A DNA stretch of 64,000 nt from Vibrio rhodolitus (GTDB lineage Bacteria; Pseudomonadota; Gammaproteobacteria; Enterobacterales; Vibrionaceae), in the NCBI RefSeq assembly GCF_003350325.1, contig NZ_QLYZ01000018.1:1-64000 (forward strand), read 5' to 3'. Shown here one piece after another: positions 1 to 9,013 of the stretch (its first letter is position 1; the number at the start of each line of letters is the position of its first letter). Below the pieces are notes generated by a model, which was given only the letters and a program-made list of their open reading frames with translations, was not told where the DNA came from and did no database searches. The translations under genes and the position numbers were made by a program.

Positions 1-176
1 ATGCGTTGGCAGAGAGGGTGAACGGCATTTTGAAAATGGAATATCTCTTGCGAAAGCCTAAAGATGTAGCTCAAGCAAGAAAAATGGTCGCTGAGTCAGT
101 AGAAATCTATAATCAGATGAGGCCTCATACAGCGCTAAAATACAAAACGCCCGATGAAGTACACCGAGCGTTTTAA
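1..176 (+). CDS. IS3-family transposase (OrfB), C-terminal end only
   Basis: Partial gene entering from the left edge; the reading frame starts at base 3 and ends with TAA at 174-176. The visible 57 residues include ERVNGILKMEYL and MRPHTALKYKTPDEV, which match the C-terminal end of the DDE (rve) integrase domain of IS3-family OrfB transposases, including the last catalytic-region glutamate segment and the usual RPH..L.Y.TP.E tail. The product would catalyse transposition of the element. Whether the element is complete cannot be judged because the rest lies outside the window. A terminal inverted repeat follows at 185-209. Confidence 0.85.
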   Translation, partial: ALAERVNGILKMEYLLRKPKDVAQARKMVAESVEIYNQMRPHTALKYKTPDEVHRAF

Positions 177-184
177 CTAAAAAG

Positions 185-209
185 TGTCAACCCATATCAG
201 GACGGGTCA
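185..209 (+). mobile_element. IS3-family right terminal inverted repeat
   Basis: Nine bases after the transposase stop lies a 25-bp stretch that begins TGTCAACCC and ends GACGGGTCA, ending in CA as IS3-family right ends do. I recognise this as a typical right end of Vibrio IS3 elements. The left end and the target duplication are not visible. The insertion lies 15 bp from the aspC stop codon, so it has probably displaced the native aspC terminator. Confidence 0.7.
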
Positions 210-224
210 TGTTGATAGGGAATC

Positions 225-1415
225 TTACAGTACTGCTGCAATGCCTTGGCAAAGCGGTAGCATGTTTGCTTTTGTCATACCAGCAACGCTAATACGACCT
301 GAGCCAACAATGTAGATACCAAATTCATCTTTAAGGCGTGTTACTTGCTCTTTGCTCAAACCAGAGAAAGAGAACATGCCATTTTGACGTTCGATAAAGC
401 TAAAGTCGGCATCAACACCTTGCTCTTTTAGTGTTGCGACAAACAATTCACGCATTTCTTGAATGCGATCGCGCATCTCTTTAATTTCCGCTTCCCATTC
501 TTCACGAAGATCTGCGTCGTTTAGAATGTAGTTTACGACTGCCGCACCGTGTGCTGGTGGGTTAGAGTAGATAGAGCGAATGATAGCTTTTACTTGAGAA
601 AATGCGGTAGTAGCAACATCGGCAGACTCACCAACAAGAGTAAATGCACCAACACGTTCGTTGTATAAGCCAAAGTTTTTCGAGAATGAGCTCGCAACCA
701 AAATCTCTTTATTGTACTTAGCAAAAGTACGTAGACCTGCTGCATCTTCTTCTACGCCAGAGCCGAAACCTTGGTAAGCAAAATCAAACAGTGGCAGTAG
801 TTTTTTCTCTGCGACAAGTTTTGCTAGTGCTTCCCACTCATCTGCTGTTGGATCAATACCCGTTGGGTTATGGCAGCAGCCGTGTAGTAGTACGATATCA
901 CCAGCGTTTGCTTGCTCTAGATCCGCTACCATTGCTGCGAAGTCCTTATCCTTGGTTTCCGCGTTGTAGTAGCTGTATTGTGCTGTTTCAAGACCAGCAG
1001 CGGTAAATACACCGATGTGGTTTGCCCATGTAGGGTTGCTGATCCAGATTTTCACATCGCCAAGTTGGCGTTTAATGAATTCGCCAGCCACGCGAAGTGC
1101 GCCTGTACCACCTGGTGCTTGTGCCGTTTTCGCACGTTGCTCTGCCACGATTGCAGAGTCATTGCCAAATAGCAGTTTTTGCACTGCAAGACCGTATTCT
1201 GCGGTGCCTTCGATTGTTAGGTAAGACTTGGTTTTTTCAGTTTCAACCAATGCAGCTTCTGCTTTTTTTACTGTAGCAAGTACAGGGGTTTCACCTTGCT
1301 CGTTTTTGTAAATACCTACACCAAGGTTAATTTTTTCGGCGCGAGGGTCCTTTTTAAACTCTTCAGTAAGACCAAGGATAGGGTCTGCTGGCGCTGCAAC
1401 TACTTTTTCAAACAT
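225..1415 (-). CDS. aspC: Aspartate/aromatic amino acid aminotransferase
   Basis: PLP-dependent class I aminotransferase that exchanges amino groups between aspartate (and aromatic amino acids) and 2-oxoglutarate in the cytoplasm. The 396-residue length equals E. coli AspC. It begins [16 protein letters not shown], has the cofactor-binding HNPTG at about 182-186, the Schiff-base lysine in [15 protein letters not shown] (about K246) and the substrate-carboxylate arginine in GSGRISVAG near the end. It resembles AspC more than TyrB. I chose the ATG at 1415 rather than the in-frame ATG at 1424 because GGATG lies at SD distance before it and because E. coli AspC starts at the same residue. The leader contains an inverted repeat at 1437-1472. 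An IS end sits directly downstream. Confidence 0.93.
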   Translation of the reverse strand: MFEKVVAAPADPILGLTEEFKKDPRAEKINLGVGIYKNEQGETPVLATVKKAEAALVETEKTKSYLTIEGTAEYGLAVQKLLFGNDSAIVAEQRAKTAQAPGGTGALRVAGEFIKRQLGDVKIWISNPTWANHIGVFTAAGLETAQYSYYNAETKDKDFAAMVADLEQANAGDIVLLHGCCHNPTGIDPTADEWEALAKLVAEKKLLPLFDFAYQGFGSGVEEDAAGLRTFAKYNKEILVASSFSKNFGLYNERVGAFTLVGESADVATTAFSQVKAIIRSIYSNPPAHGAAVVNYILNDADLREEWEAEIKEMRDRIQEMRELFVATLKEQGVDADFSFIERQNGMFSFSGLSKEQVTRLKDEFGIYIVGSGRISVAGMTKANMLPLCQGIAAVL

Positions 1416-1436
1416 AATCGTCATCCATGTTAATCG

Positions 1437-1472
1437 AAGGGATAAATACTGTGATCTGAATATTTATACCTT
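1437..1472 (-). promoter_or_regulatory. Inverted repeat in the aspC leader
   Basis: Arms AAGGGATAAATA (1437-1448) and TATTTATACCTT (1461-1472) match as an inverted repeat at 11 of 12 positions, with a 12-bp spacer. It lies 22-57 bp upstream of the aspC start codon. It could be an operator or an mRNA hairpin; no regulator can be named from sequence. The wider gap 1425-1820 also contains the short palindrome TAATTGA-TTG-TCAATTA (1654-1670), and otherwise nothing I can interpret. Confidence 0.4.
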
Positions 1473-1781
1473 TATGAGTGACAAGTGACAACACTAAATG
1501 GGTAGAAAATAGAAATTTTATTCACTGCTGGTGAAATTGGAAATGAATCGTGGATTTTTTCTAAACAACACTCGCCATAAATGGCAGAGATTTCCGACAT
1601 AACTTAGAAAACAAGTGCCAACTTAATAATCTTGTCTTGGATGCCAAAGTCGCTAATTGATTGTCAATTAAAGTAGCTTAAGGGTTTAGTGACTAAACGA
1701 TGGTGCTAGTAGGGCTCGCATTATTGCCGAGTTTGAGGGGAATAGAGGCTTTTTATTAGTGAAAGAGCTATTTTCTGGATA

Positions 1782-1814
1782 AAGCGGTCAGTTTCACACG
1801 AGAAAAGACCGCTT
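1782..1814 (-). terminator. Possible terminator of the 99-aa gene
   Basis: Inverted repeat AAGCGGTC (1782-1789) and GACCGCTT (1807-1814) with a 17-nt loop, 7 bp downstream of the stop codon of the minus-strand gene. The following T-run is weak. Confidence 0.4.
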
Positions 1815-1820
1815 AAAGCA

Positions 1821-2120
1821 TTACTTTTTGAGCTGAATTTGAGATTCGTGTGCGTGAGTTTCAAAGTCTGGGTTATTCGACATAGCTTTAGTCGCCCAGT
1901 TGTTTAAATCAGCTAAGATAGCGTTTAATGCATGCTTTTTGCTGACAGTTTCATTATGAGGGACTTCGATCTCTGCTTTAGGGTGATGCCCGGTCGCTTC
2001 TTGCGCGATATGCAGCCAATCAGGATGCCAGTAGTAAGGTTGTCCAGATGGTGTCGTCCAAGCATGGACGCCGTTAGTTTCACCTTTGTATTGAATATCG
2101 TCTTCGTTGTACTTTTTCAT
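1821..2120 (-). CDS. Conserved hypothetical protein, tandem paralogue 1
   Basis: Predicted soluble 99-aa protein of unknown function. It shares its core with the next gene upstream (2239-2469): both have GVHxW near residue 17, then the motif HPDWLHIA, an HPK after a short acidic helix, a VP turn, and an AxxAI..L.N helix. The pair arose by duplication. This copy has a C-terminal extension of about 25 residues that includes two histidines. There is no signal peptide or membrane segment. The start ATG at 2120 has only a weak ribosome site. I do not recognise a named family. Confidence 0.7.
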   Translation of the reverse strand: MKKYNEDDIQYKGETNGVHAWTTPSGQPYYWHPDWLHIAQEATGHHPKAEIEVPHNETVSKKHALNAILADLNNWATKAMSNNPDFETHAHESQIQLKK

Positions 2121-2199
2121 TATTAGTGTCGCTTATCGTGTGGCTTGAGGTAGTTCACTCTTATTATGTAAATCTACCATATGTGCGCAAAAATAATGT

Positions 2200-2224
2200 G
2201 ATGCCAACCGTTTTGGTTGGCATC
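2200..2224 (-). terminator. Intrinsic terminator after the 76-aa gene
   Basis: Perfect 10-bp stem GATGCCAACC (2200-2209) and GGTTGGCATC (2215-2224) with a 5-nt loop. On the minus strand it is followed by ATTATTTTT. It separates the two paralogues, so they are probably not one transcript, or only by readthrough. Confidence 0.7.
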
Positions 2225-2238
2225 GTATTGAGAATTAA

Positions 2239-2469
2239 TTACTTCTCGTTGAGATGGTCGATAATGGCTCGCTTGGCATGCTCCTGTGTGGCGACTTCGC
2301 CTTGTGGGACGTCGAGCTGTTTTTTGGGATGCAGTCCCATTGCGTCTTCCGCAATATGTAGCCAGTCAGGGTGCCAAAAGTAAGGATTGCTGCCATCAGG
2401 GTGACTCCAGCTATGCACTCCTTGATGGGCACCGTTGTAAGAGAGATCATCCAAAGTAAATTGTTTCAT
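2239..2469 (-). CDS. Conserved hypothetical protein, tandem paralogue 2
   Basis: Predicted 76-aa soluble protein, unknown function, about half identical to the 99-aa neighbour over its whole length. Shared features are DDL.Y.G, GVHSW, the block PYFWHPDWLHIA, GLHPK, a VPQ turn and a final AII..LN helix. The aromatic and histidine residues are the most conserved part, which hints at a binding surface, but nothing more can be said. I place the start at the ATG at 2469 because the in-frame GTG at 2475 is part of the GAGGTGA ribosome-binding site. Confidence 0.72.
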   Translation of the reverse strand: MKQFTLDDLSYNGAHQGVHSWSHPDGSNPYFWHPDWLHIAEDAMGLHPKKQLDVPQGEVATQEHAKRAIIDHLNEK

Positions 2470-2638
2470 CGTCACCTCGTCGTTTAGCTCTTTATTGCTA
2501 GTATGGGATATAAACTGCGCTTTTGCGTGCTGCTTGGCTAGCTCGAATTGTGACTAATTACTTTGCACTAATCGTTATGCATCGAGAATTTCTGATCTTG
2601 TCTGTGCTATGGTGCGAGAGATTGCATCAGAGGGAATT

Positions 2639-4060
2639 ATGAATCGATATCAGCAATTAGCAGATTTAATTAAGCAACAAATTCAACATGACACGTGGCG
2701 AGCAGGGGAGCGGATGCCTTCGATTCGAGTGATCAGTCGCAGCCACTCTGTTAGTACGGGTACCGTATTGCAAGCTTACCAACAGCTTGAAGCGCAAGGA
2801 TGGATTGTTGCCAAACCGCAGTCTGGCTATTTTGTTAGTGCAAAGCTCGACCGAGTTGAAGACCCAAAGCAAGACGCCTTGTGTACCTATCCCTCGCTCA
2901 ATGATCGCTTATTTGAGTTTCTAAAATCCCACAATCAAGAACCGTTCTTGAAACTTGGTTCTGCTTTTCCAGAGCCAAACCTTTTTCCCTTGGAGGCGCT
3001 CAATCGCAGTTTAGCCAGTGCGGGTCGCAGAGCCAAGCCCGAGAGTATTTTGGCGCACATGCCTCCGGGGATTGAGGGACTAAGAAGGGCAATTGCTCAA
3101 CGTTACATCCAGCAAGGTTTAAATATTAGTCATGATGATATTGTGATCACCTCTGGCGCGTTGGAAGCGCTTAATCTAAGTATGCAAGTTGTCACCAAAC
3201 CCGGTGATGCGGTGGTAATAGAAATGCCAACATTTTATGGCGCTTTGCAATGTGTCGAGCGGCTAGGCTTAAAGGCAATTCCTTTGGCGCTGCATAGCAA
3301 TCAAACCTCAGCTTTGGTGCAGTTAGAACAAGCTTTTAGCCAACACAATGTAACAGCTTGTTGGCTCATGAGTAACTTTCACAATCCAACCGGGCAGAGC
3401 TTGAGTGATGTTAGCAAACAAAAGATTGTGGAATTAGCGCGAAAACATCAGGTTCATCTGATTGAAGATGATGTTTATGGTGAGCTTTACTTTGCGCAAG
3501 ATAAGCCAAGTAGCTTGAAGTCATTTGATAATGGGCAGCAAGAACAAGTGCTGCATTGCTGCTCTCTGTCAAAGAGTTTGTGTCCGGGATATCGCCTTGG
3601 TTGGGTGGTATCAAAACGCTTTCATCAACCGATTCAAAAACTGCAGATGATGTCGACGCTTTCAGGCAGTGCGCCTATTCAGCTGGGCATCGCTCACTAT
3701 CTGCAGCACGGCAGCTTTGATAATCACCTGCGTAGGCTGCGCAAGACCCTACACCAGCGTACCCAGCACATGGCTGATATGTTGCGTCGATATATGCCAA
3801 GTTCAGTAGAGTTCACTCGGCCCCAAGGTGGTTATTTTCTTTGGTTAAAACTGCCAGATGGTGTAAGTGGTGAGAAGCTAAGCCAGCAGTTAGCGGAATA
3901 TGAGATCACTGTGGCTAGCGGTAGCTTGTTTGCTAACAATAGTGAATGTGACGGTTTTGTGCGCCTCAATACTACATTTGCTCACTTAGCTGAAACGGAA
4001 CAAGCGATTAAACAAATGGGTGATTTACTTCGCTTAGCGCTAAAGGAAGCAACTGTTTAG
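2639..4060 (+). CDS. MocR-type transcriptional regulator with aminotransferase-like domain (YdcR-like)
   Basis: Chimeric regulator of 473 residues. An N-terminal GntR winged helix (about 1-70; MPSIRVISRSHSVSTGTVLQ is the recognition region) is followed by a linker and a class I aminotransferase-like domain that should bind PLP. PLP-site motifs are visible: HNPTG (248-252), DD in LIEDDVYGELY, and the lysine in SLSKSLCPGYRLGW (about K312). Length and layout match E. coli YdcR better than PdxR. These proteins sense PLP or an amine and act as regulators; the target here is unknown. The start is the ATG at 2639 with GAGGG upstream, not the longer frame. The next gene, a small membrane protein, may be a target. 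Confidence 0.88.
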   Translation: MNRYQQLADLIKQQIQHDTWRAGERMPSIRVISRSHSVSTGTVLQAYQQLEAQGWIVAKPQSGYFVSAKLDRVEDPKQDALCTYPSLNDRLFEFLKSHNQEPFLKLGSAFPEPNLFPLEALNRSLASAGRRAKPESILAHMPPGIEGLRRAIAQRYIQQGLNISHDDIVITSGALEALNLSMQVVTKPGDAVVIEMPTFYGALQCVERLGLKAIPLALHSNQTSALVQLEQAFSQHNVTACWLMSNFHNPTGQSLSDVSKQKIVELARKHQVHLIEDDVYGELYFAQDKPSSLKSFDNGQQEQVLHCCSLSKSLCPGYRLGWVVSKRFHQPIQKLQMMSTLSGSAPIQLGIAHYLQHGSFDNHLRRLRKTLHQRTQHMADMLRRYMPSSVEFTRPQGGYFLWLKLPDGVSGEKLSQQLAEYEITVASGSLFANNSECDGFVRLNTTFAHLAETEQAIKQMGDLLRLALKEATV

Positions 4061-4141
4061 TCATTTTTGTTTAAAACTGTATTACGTCGTCTCCCCAAAA
4101 ATGTGGTGCACTGCTTTTATTGAGAGAATAAGGAGTACACT

Positions 4142-4366
4142 ATGGAAAAGCAGCAAGTGAACAATCAAATATTACTTATTGGCGTGGCAATCATCAGTGC
4201 GTTATTGGTGATCGTCGGTCATTTGATTTTAACCAAATCTTTTGTGCAGTTTGCATGGGTAGAGTACACCGCAGCAGCCATCCCGTTTGTGATGTTTGGC
4301 TTGTGTTTACTGGGCGTAAAATTGGCAACTCGCGCCCAGGATAGAGTAGATCCAAAGCAGAAGTGA
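4142..4366 (+). CDS. Small two-helix inner-membrane protein
   Basis: 74 residues with two clear hydrophobic segments (about 9-31 and 41-62) joined by a short loop, ending in a charged tail rich in R, D and K. This is a probable inner-membrane protein with both ends in the cytoplasm. An AGGAG site lies 8 bp before the ATG. Function unknown and no family recognised. It follows the MocR-type regulator by 81 bp and is read in the same direction. Confidence 0.7.
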   Translation: MEKQQVNNQILLIGVAIISALLVIVGHLILTKSFVQFAWVEYTAAAIPFVMFGLCLLGVKLATRAQDRVDPKQK

Positions 4367-4430
4367 TGATGGGCGTGTCTGTCGCGATTAAAGTGCTCGC
4401 ATGTAACTTTATAATATCTGCCCAAAACAA

Positions 4431-4456
4431 AAGAGACCTCCCGAAGGAGGTCTCTT
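4431..4456 (-). terminator. Intrinsic terminator of asnS
   Basis: Perfect 11-bp stem AAGAGACCTCC (4431-4441) and GGAGGTCTCTT (4446-4456) with a CGAA loop. On the minus strand it is followed by TGTTTTGGG. It lies 29 bp past the asnS stop and may also stop plus-strand transcripts. Confidence 0.85.
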
Positions 4457-4485
4457 AGATACTTGTAACGTCTAAGTCAAATGGC

Positions 4486-5886
4486 TTAGAAGTTTGCAGA
4501 GCGTGGTGTACGTGGGAATGGGATCACGTCACGAACGTTGCCCATACCAGTTACGTAAGATACTAGACGCTCAAAGCCTAGACCGAAACCTGCGTGTGGC
4601 ACTGTGCCGTAACGACGTAGGTCGCGGTACCAGCTCATGTGCTCAGGATCGATACCTACCTCACGCATACGCGCATCTAGGATCTCTAGACGCTCTTCAC
4701 GCTGAGAACCACCGATGATTTCGCCGATACCAGGTGCTAGTACGTCCATTGCCGCTACAGTCTTACCGTCATCGTTAGCACGCATGTAGAATGCTTTGAT
4801 GTCTTTCGGGTAGTTCTTAACAATTACTGGCGCTTTGAAATGTTCTTCAGCTAGGTAACGCTCGTGCTCAGAAGACATGTCGATACCCCATTCAACTGGG
4901 AATTCGAACTCACGACCTGAATCAAGAAGAATTTGGATTGCGTCAGTGTAGTCAACTTGAGCAAAATCAGAAGAAACAAATTGCTCTAGACGAGTAATCG
5001 CTTCTTTGTCGATGCGTTGAGCGAAGAACTCAAGATCATCACGACATTCCGCTAGTACTGCGTTGAAAACAAACTTCAGCATGTCTTCTGCAAGTTTTGC
5101 TACGTCGTCTAGTTCTGCGAACGCAACTTCTGGCTCAACCATCCAGAATTCCGCTAGGTGACGGCTGGTGTTTGAGTTTTCAGCACGGAAAGTTGGACCA
5201 AACGTGTAAACTTTGCTCAGTGCACAAGCGTAAGCTTCAGCGTTTAGCTGACCAGATACTGTTAGGAAAGTCTCTTTACCGAAGAAATCTTCGTTGTAGT
5301 CAACTTTACCTTCATCAGTGCGAGGTAGGTTTTCCATGTCTAGCGTAGAAACGCGGAACATTTCACCAGCACCTTCTGCATCAGAAGCTGTGATTAGAGG
5401 AGCAGAAACCCAGAAGTAGCCTTGCTCGTGGTAGAAACGGTGAATAGCTTGCGATAGACAGTTACGAACACGTGCTACTGCACCCATTACGTTAGTACGT
5501 GGGCGTAGGTGAGCAACTTCACGTAGGTACTCAATAGAGTGACGAGTTTTCGCCATTGGGTAAGTATCAGCATCTTCAACCCAACCCACAACTTTAACTT
5601 CAGTTGCAGCAAGTTCGAATGCTTGACCAGCAGCAGGTGAATCCACAACCTTACCAGTTACTTCAACAGAGCAGCCAGTGGTTAGCTTTAGCACTTCGTC
5701 GTTGTAATTATTAAGATTATTAGGGACCACGGCCTGAATCGGGTCGAAACAAGAGCCGTCATAGATGGCAAGGAAAGAAATTCCAGCTTTGGAATCACGA
5801 CGCGAACGGATCCAGCCGCGAACAGTTACTTCACTGTCTACTGCTAGCTTACCGCTCAGTACGTCTTTTACAGGCGCGTAAGTCAT
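4486..5886 (-). CDS. asnS: Asparaginyl-tRNA synthetase
   Basis: Charges tRNA-Asn with asparagine in the cytoplasm. The protein has 466 residues from the ATG at 5886, exactly the E. coli AsnS length. It has an OB-fold anticodon-binding domain (about 1-110; [20 protein letters not shown]) and a class II catalytic core with motif 2 ([20 protein letters not shown]) and motif 3 ([10 protein letters not shown]). It ends [15 protein letters not shown], the family's usual C terminus. An in-frame ATG at 5904 would add six residues, but no ribosome site precedes it. GGAG lies 12 bp before the chosen ATG, so spacing is long. Single gene with its own terminator. Confidence 0.97.
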   Translation of the reverse strand: MTYAPVKDVLSGKLAVDSEVTVRGWIRSRRDSKAGISFLAIYDGSCFDPIQAVVPNNLNNYNDEVLKLTTGCSVEVTGKVVDSPAAGQAFELAATEVKVVGWVEDADTYPMAKTRHSIEYLREVAHLRPRTNVMGAVARVRNCLSQAIHRFYHEQGYFWVSAPLITASDAEGAGEMFRVSTLDMENLPRTDEGKVDYNEDFFGKETFLTVSGQLNAEAYACALSKVYTFGPTFRAENSNTSRHLAEFWMVEPEVAFAELDDVAKLAEDMLKFVFNAVLAECRDDLEFFAQRIDKEAITRLEQFVSSDFAQVDYTDAIQILLDSGREFEFPVEWGIDMSSEHERYLAEEHFKAPVIVKNYPKDIKAFYMRANDDGKTVAAMDVLAPGIGEIIGGSQREERLEILDARMREVGIDPEHMSWYRDLRRYGTVPHAGFGLGFERLVSYVTGMGNVRDVIPFPRTPRSANF

Positions 5887-6074
5887 GTTAACAATAATCT
5901 CCATTGAGGATTAGGGTAAAAATTTAACCCAATGTCTGAGCGATGAATCTTGCAGTCATTTGACCGAAATTTCGCCAAAACATTGGGTTGTCATTACTTT
6001 TTCATCGAATGAACATATTACCTGTCAATTCGATTGCTTCAACCTTTATTATCGATTTCGCGTCGATAATTCCG

Positions 6075-7700
6075 CTATTTTTTTACGTCATGGCTGTGAC
6101 CTAACGAAAATTGGTTGATAAGTTGCTCGAGACGCTCGGAGAGCTGCTCTAAGTCTAGGCTAATATCCCGCGTTTGTGAGGCCAATTGCGAGGTATCATC
6201 AGCATGAGAGGTAATGGTATCCACTTTACCTTGAATGTGGTGGCTAACCGAAGATGTTGTATGTGTCTTCTGTTGTATCTCTCTCGTATGATCAAGCACT
6301 TGATGCATTTCATTAACCACTTCGTGCATAGTGGTCGACAAGCTTTCTACATCTTCAGAGCGTTGATGGGCTTGGGCGCAAACTTGGTCAACTGACGCCA
6401 GCGATTCTTGGCTGCCTTGTTGGAATTGCTCGATGATGCTTTCAATATTTCCGGTGGCTTCAGCGGTGCGTGCTGCTAAGTTACGCACTTCCTCTGCAAC
6501 GACGGCAAAGCCACGCCCTTGTTCACCCGCGCGCGCCGCTTCAATAGCTGCATTCAGCGCCAACAAGTTGGTTTGTTCAGCGATGCCGCTAATCACTTCC
6601 AGAATCGAAGACACTTCGGTTGTCTGATCGTTGAGCGAGGTGATTTTCTCTTTAACATTATCAATCGAGCCTACAAGTTGTTTGATGTCCTCGCTAGCAC
6701 TGTGCGCGCTTGCCGCACTTTGCGTCACCACTTCAACGGTGTGATTGACCAAAGAGGTCGCTTCTTGGGTTGCTTGCTCGGTATGGCTTTGTTGCTCAAG
6801 CATATTGTTAATGTTGCTCTGAACATCATTGGTTTCTGCTTGTTGGTTATTCGCGGCGTCATCGGTAGATTGTGCTACGTCAGTCAAACGACTGGCAGAG
6901 CTGGAGAGAGAGTGGGTGGTTTGTTGCACCTTGTGCAGACTGTCACTTACGGTATCCATAAACGAGTTAATCGAGTTGGTTAGCAATCCAATCTCGTCTT
7001 GCTGCTTTGACTCTAAACGACCGGAGAGATTTTTTGACTCAGAAACCTGTGACATAAACTTAGAAGCAGCTTGTAATGGTGTGACAACGATTTTGCGCGT
7101 TAGCGCCATAGTCAAAACGAAACCGATGAAAGTGATAGAGGACATGATAGCCACGGCGATCATCGCCTGTTTGCTGACCATGGAATTGACGTGGTTCATA
7201 TTGTACTCAAGGCGAATCGCGCCCAGTACTTCGCCTTCTGGCGCTGCGTGGCAGCCCACACAGTTGGTTCCGCGATAGTTCAGGCTAGATTTCATCGGTA
7301 GAGCGACGACCAAACCTTTGCCCCAATCGGATTGGATCGGTTCAATTACCAATTCACCCGCGAGGGCGCGTTTATCAATCTCATCAACGGGCGCTTGATT
7401 TGCACCGCCAGGACCATAGATTTTGTTCACAGCTTCGGCGCGTAAAACGCGCACCTCTTCGATGCCATCTTGAGCCATGGCTTTTTCGCGTAAGGTCTCT
7501 TTTTGTGACATGGTGCCGGTAAGCATCATCATATTGAGACTATCGAAGTAATTGCTTGCTTTATCGTGTAGTTGTTCGCTTAAGACGTCGTGAATAAGTT
7601 CTTTTTGTTGCTTGTATTGATAGAAAGTTGAGACCGCGAGTACACAACCAAAAACCAGTACTAACGCGACTAAGAGCTTAAAAGTAATTGTTGAGCGCAT
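6075..7700 (-). CDS. Methyl-accepting chemotaxis protein with periplasmic c-type haem motif
   Basis: Chemoreceptor of 541 residues. Layout: TM1 (about 8-25), periplasmic sensor domain (about 30-178), TM2 (about 180-200), HAMP (200-255), and a cytoplasmic signalling domain whose hairpin tip ([27 protein letters not shown]) is intact. The sensor carries CVGCH at 147-151, a covalent haem c attachment motif, shortly before TM2 in a PAS-like context ([12 protein letters not shown]). By analogy with haem-c chemoreceptors of Geobacter type it may sense redox state, oxygen or a small gas. No C-terminal NWETF-like CheR tether is present. The gene stands alone. Confidence 0.9.
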   Translation of the reverse strand: MRSTITFKLLVALVLVFGCVLAVSTFYQYKQQKELIHDVLSEQLHDKASNYFDSLNMMMLTGTMSQKETLREKAMAQDGIEEVRVLRAEAVNKIYGPGGANQAPVDEIDKRALAGELVIEPIQSDWGKGLVVALPMKSSLNYRGTNCVGCHAAPEGEVLGAIRLEYNMNHVNSMVSKQAMIAVAIMSSITFIGFVLTMALTRKIVVTPLQAASKFMSQVSESKNLSGRLESKQQDEIGLLTNSINSFMDTVSDSLHKVQQTTHSLSSSASRLTDVAQSTDDAANNQQAETNDVQSNINNMLEQQSHTEQATQEATSLVNHTVEVVTQSAASAHSASEDIKQLVGSIDNVKEKITSLNDQTTEVSSILEVISGIAEQTNLLALNAAIEAARAGEQGRGFAVVAEEVRNLAARTAEATGNIESIIEQFQQGSQESLASVDQVCAQAHQRSEDVESLSTTMHEVVNEMHQVLDHTREIQQKTHTTSSVSHHIQGKVDTITSHADDTSQLASQTRDISLDLEQLSERLEQLINQFSLGHSHDVKK

Positions 7701-7996
7701 GAAAAGTTACTTTTTATTAGAATGGACGTAACAAGTTTAAGGAACTGACGCAAGTGTTGTTACAATAAGGTGTTTTTATTGTGACCATGCACGAGGTGGG
7801 GTTATTGTAATTGTGATGTGATTAACATGTGGTCATTCTGTTGTCGTGACGACAAAAAATCGACGCAGATATAATTCGATGTGTAAAATAATGAAATTAT
7901 TTAAGCAAATAAGACAAAATAAGTCTCCTTCATGCGGTAGAGATGAAACAGCAAGTCCGCTAAGATGTGACATCAATTTTTAGTTGGGTAACCGAG

Positions 7997-8359
7997 ATGA
8001 AAACAGAGTTGTACAAAGAGTTTATGTTTGAAGCCGCGCATCATTTGCCTCATGTTCCAGAAGGGCATAAGTGCGGTCGTCTACATGGACACTCTTTTTT
8101 AGTTCGTCTTTACGTTGAAGGGGAAGTGGATCCGCATACTGGCTGGGTGATTGATTTTTCGGAGATCAAGTCTGCATTCAAACCGATCTATGATCGCCTT
8201 GACCACTATTATCTCAACGATATTGAAGGTTTGGAAAACCCAACAAGTGAAGTGCTGGCGAAATGGATCTGGCAGCAACTAAAACCTTCATTACCTTTGC
8301 TAAGTAAAGTTGAAATCAAAGAAACCTGCACGGCAGGCTGCATTTATAAAGGGGAATAA
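7997..8359 (+). CDS. queD: 6-carboxy-5,6,7,8-tetrahydropterin synthase
   Basis: Second step of queuosine/preQ0 synthesis, converting dihydroneopterin triphosphate to 6-carboxytetrahydropterin. 120 residues, equal to E. coli QueD and highly similar throughout. Zinc ligands are His near 15-16 and the pair in RLHGHS (H30, H32); the catalytic cysteine is in GHKCGR (C26). The LDHYYLND motif and the ending [12 protein letters not shown] are also typical. The start is the ATG at 7997 by homology; a ten-codon upstream extension is not conserved. I looked for a preQ1 riboswitch in 7701-7996 and saw none I can defend. Confidence 0.95.
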   Translation: MKTELYKEFMFEAAHHLPHVPEGHKCGRLHGHSFLVRLYVEGEVDPHTGWVIDFSEIKSAFKPIYDRLDHYYLNDIEGLENPTSEVLAKWIWQQLKPSLPLLSKVEIKETCTAGCIYKGE

Positions 8360-8370
8360 CCCCTTAACTC

Positions 8371-8403
8371 TTATAAAAGCCAATCTCAGATTGGCTTTTA
8401 TAA
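8371..8403. terminator. Bidirectional terminator between queD and GNAT gene
   Basis: Perfect 15-bp stem TTATAAAAGCCAATC (8371-8385) and GATTGGCTTTTATAA (8389-8403) with a 3-nt loop. It follows queD and its last bases contain the stop codon of the convergent acetyltransferase gene. Confidence 0.8.
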
Positions 8404-8862
8404 TCGATGGCGCATAATGCGCTCTTTGCCGTTTTTCCCATAAAACAGCTTAGCTTCTTCACTAAAACCGACCGCGGCAAAAAACTTTTGTGACGCTTCA
8501 TCAGCAGCAGGCAAAGTGACGCACAGTGAGTCACTGTTGGCATCGATAGCATTTGCGTAGACAAACAGCTTCTGCATAGCCTTACGACCCCACCCTTGGC
8601 GTTGGTAACGCTTATCTAACACCATGTATTTCAACGCGAGCTCGTGTCTTCGGGCAAACGTAGCCGAGTGGGAAAATGCTTTATCTAGGACTAAATAGCC
8701 AATAGGGTGCTGCTCGGCATACAGCGCGAGAATCACTTCATATTTGGAACGGTTATGGTAAGCCTGCTCAAAGGGTAGGTGAGCGGCTTTTTGCTCTGCC
8801 AACACTTCAAGCTGCATTAAACTGGCAAAATCTTTTAACTTAGCCGGCTTGATTGCAATCAT
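8398..8862 (-). CDS. GNAT-family N-acetyltransferase
   Basis: 154-residue single-domain acetyltransferase that should use acetyl-CoA; the acceptor is unknown. The acetyl-CoA pyrophosphate loop is seen as RYQRQGWGRKAM after the strand LALKYMVLD, and the usual late motif is ASQKFFAAVGF. The start ATG at 8862 has GAGGCT upstream. It is convergent with queD and shares its terminator, and no neighbour suggests a substrate. Confidence 0.8.
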   Translation of the reverse strand: MIAIKPAKLKDFASLMQLEVLAEQKAAHLPFEQAYHNRSKYEVILALYAEQHPIGYLVLDKAFSHSATFARRHELALKYMVLDKRYQRQGWGRKAMQKLFVYANAIDANSDSLCVTLPAADEASQKFFAAVGFSEEAKLFYGKNGKERIMRHRL

Positions 8863-9013
8863 ATAGCCTCATTGATACTGCAATGTTCAATCTCAGTTAT
8901 GTATTGAACTGGACTGATACAAAAATGGCGACCTCAAGAGTCGCCATTATATCGTCAAATATATCAATAGAGTATGACTCTAATAATATTTCGACTGGTG
9001 ATCACTATTAAAG

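Noticed and set aside
6519..7278. Plus-strand ORFs of 149-154 codons opposite the chemoreceptor
   Set aside because: They are antisense shadows of the conserved receptor gene with no ribosome sites.
7701..7996. preQ1 riboswitch before queD
   Set aside because: The only clear palindrome (TTGTCGTGACGACAA at 7841-7855) lacks the A-rich tail and pseudoknot partner expected of preQ1 aptamers.
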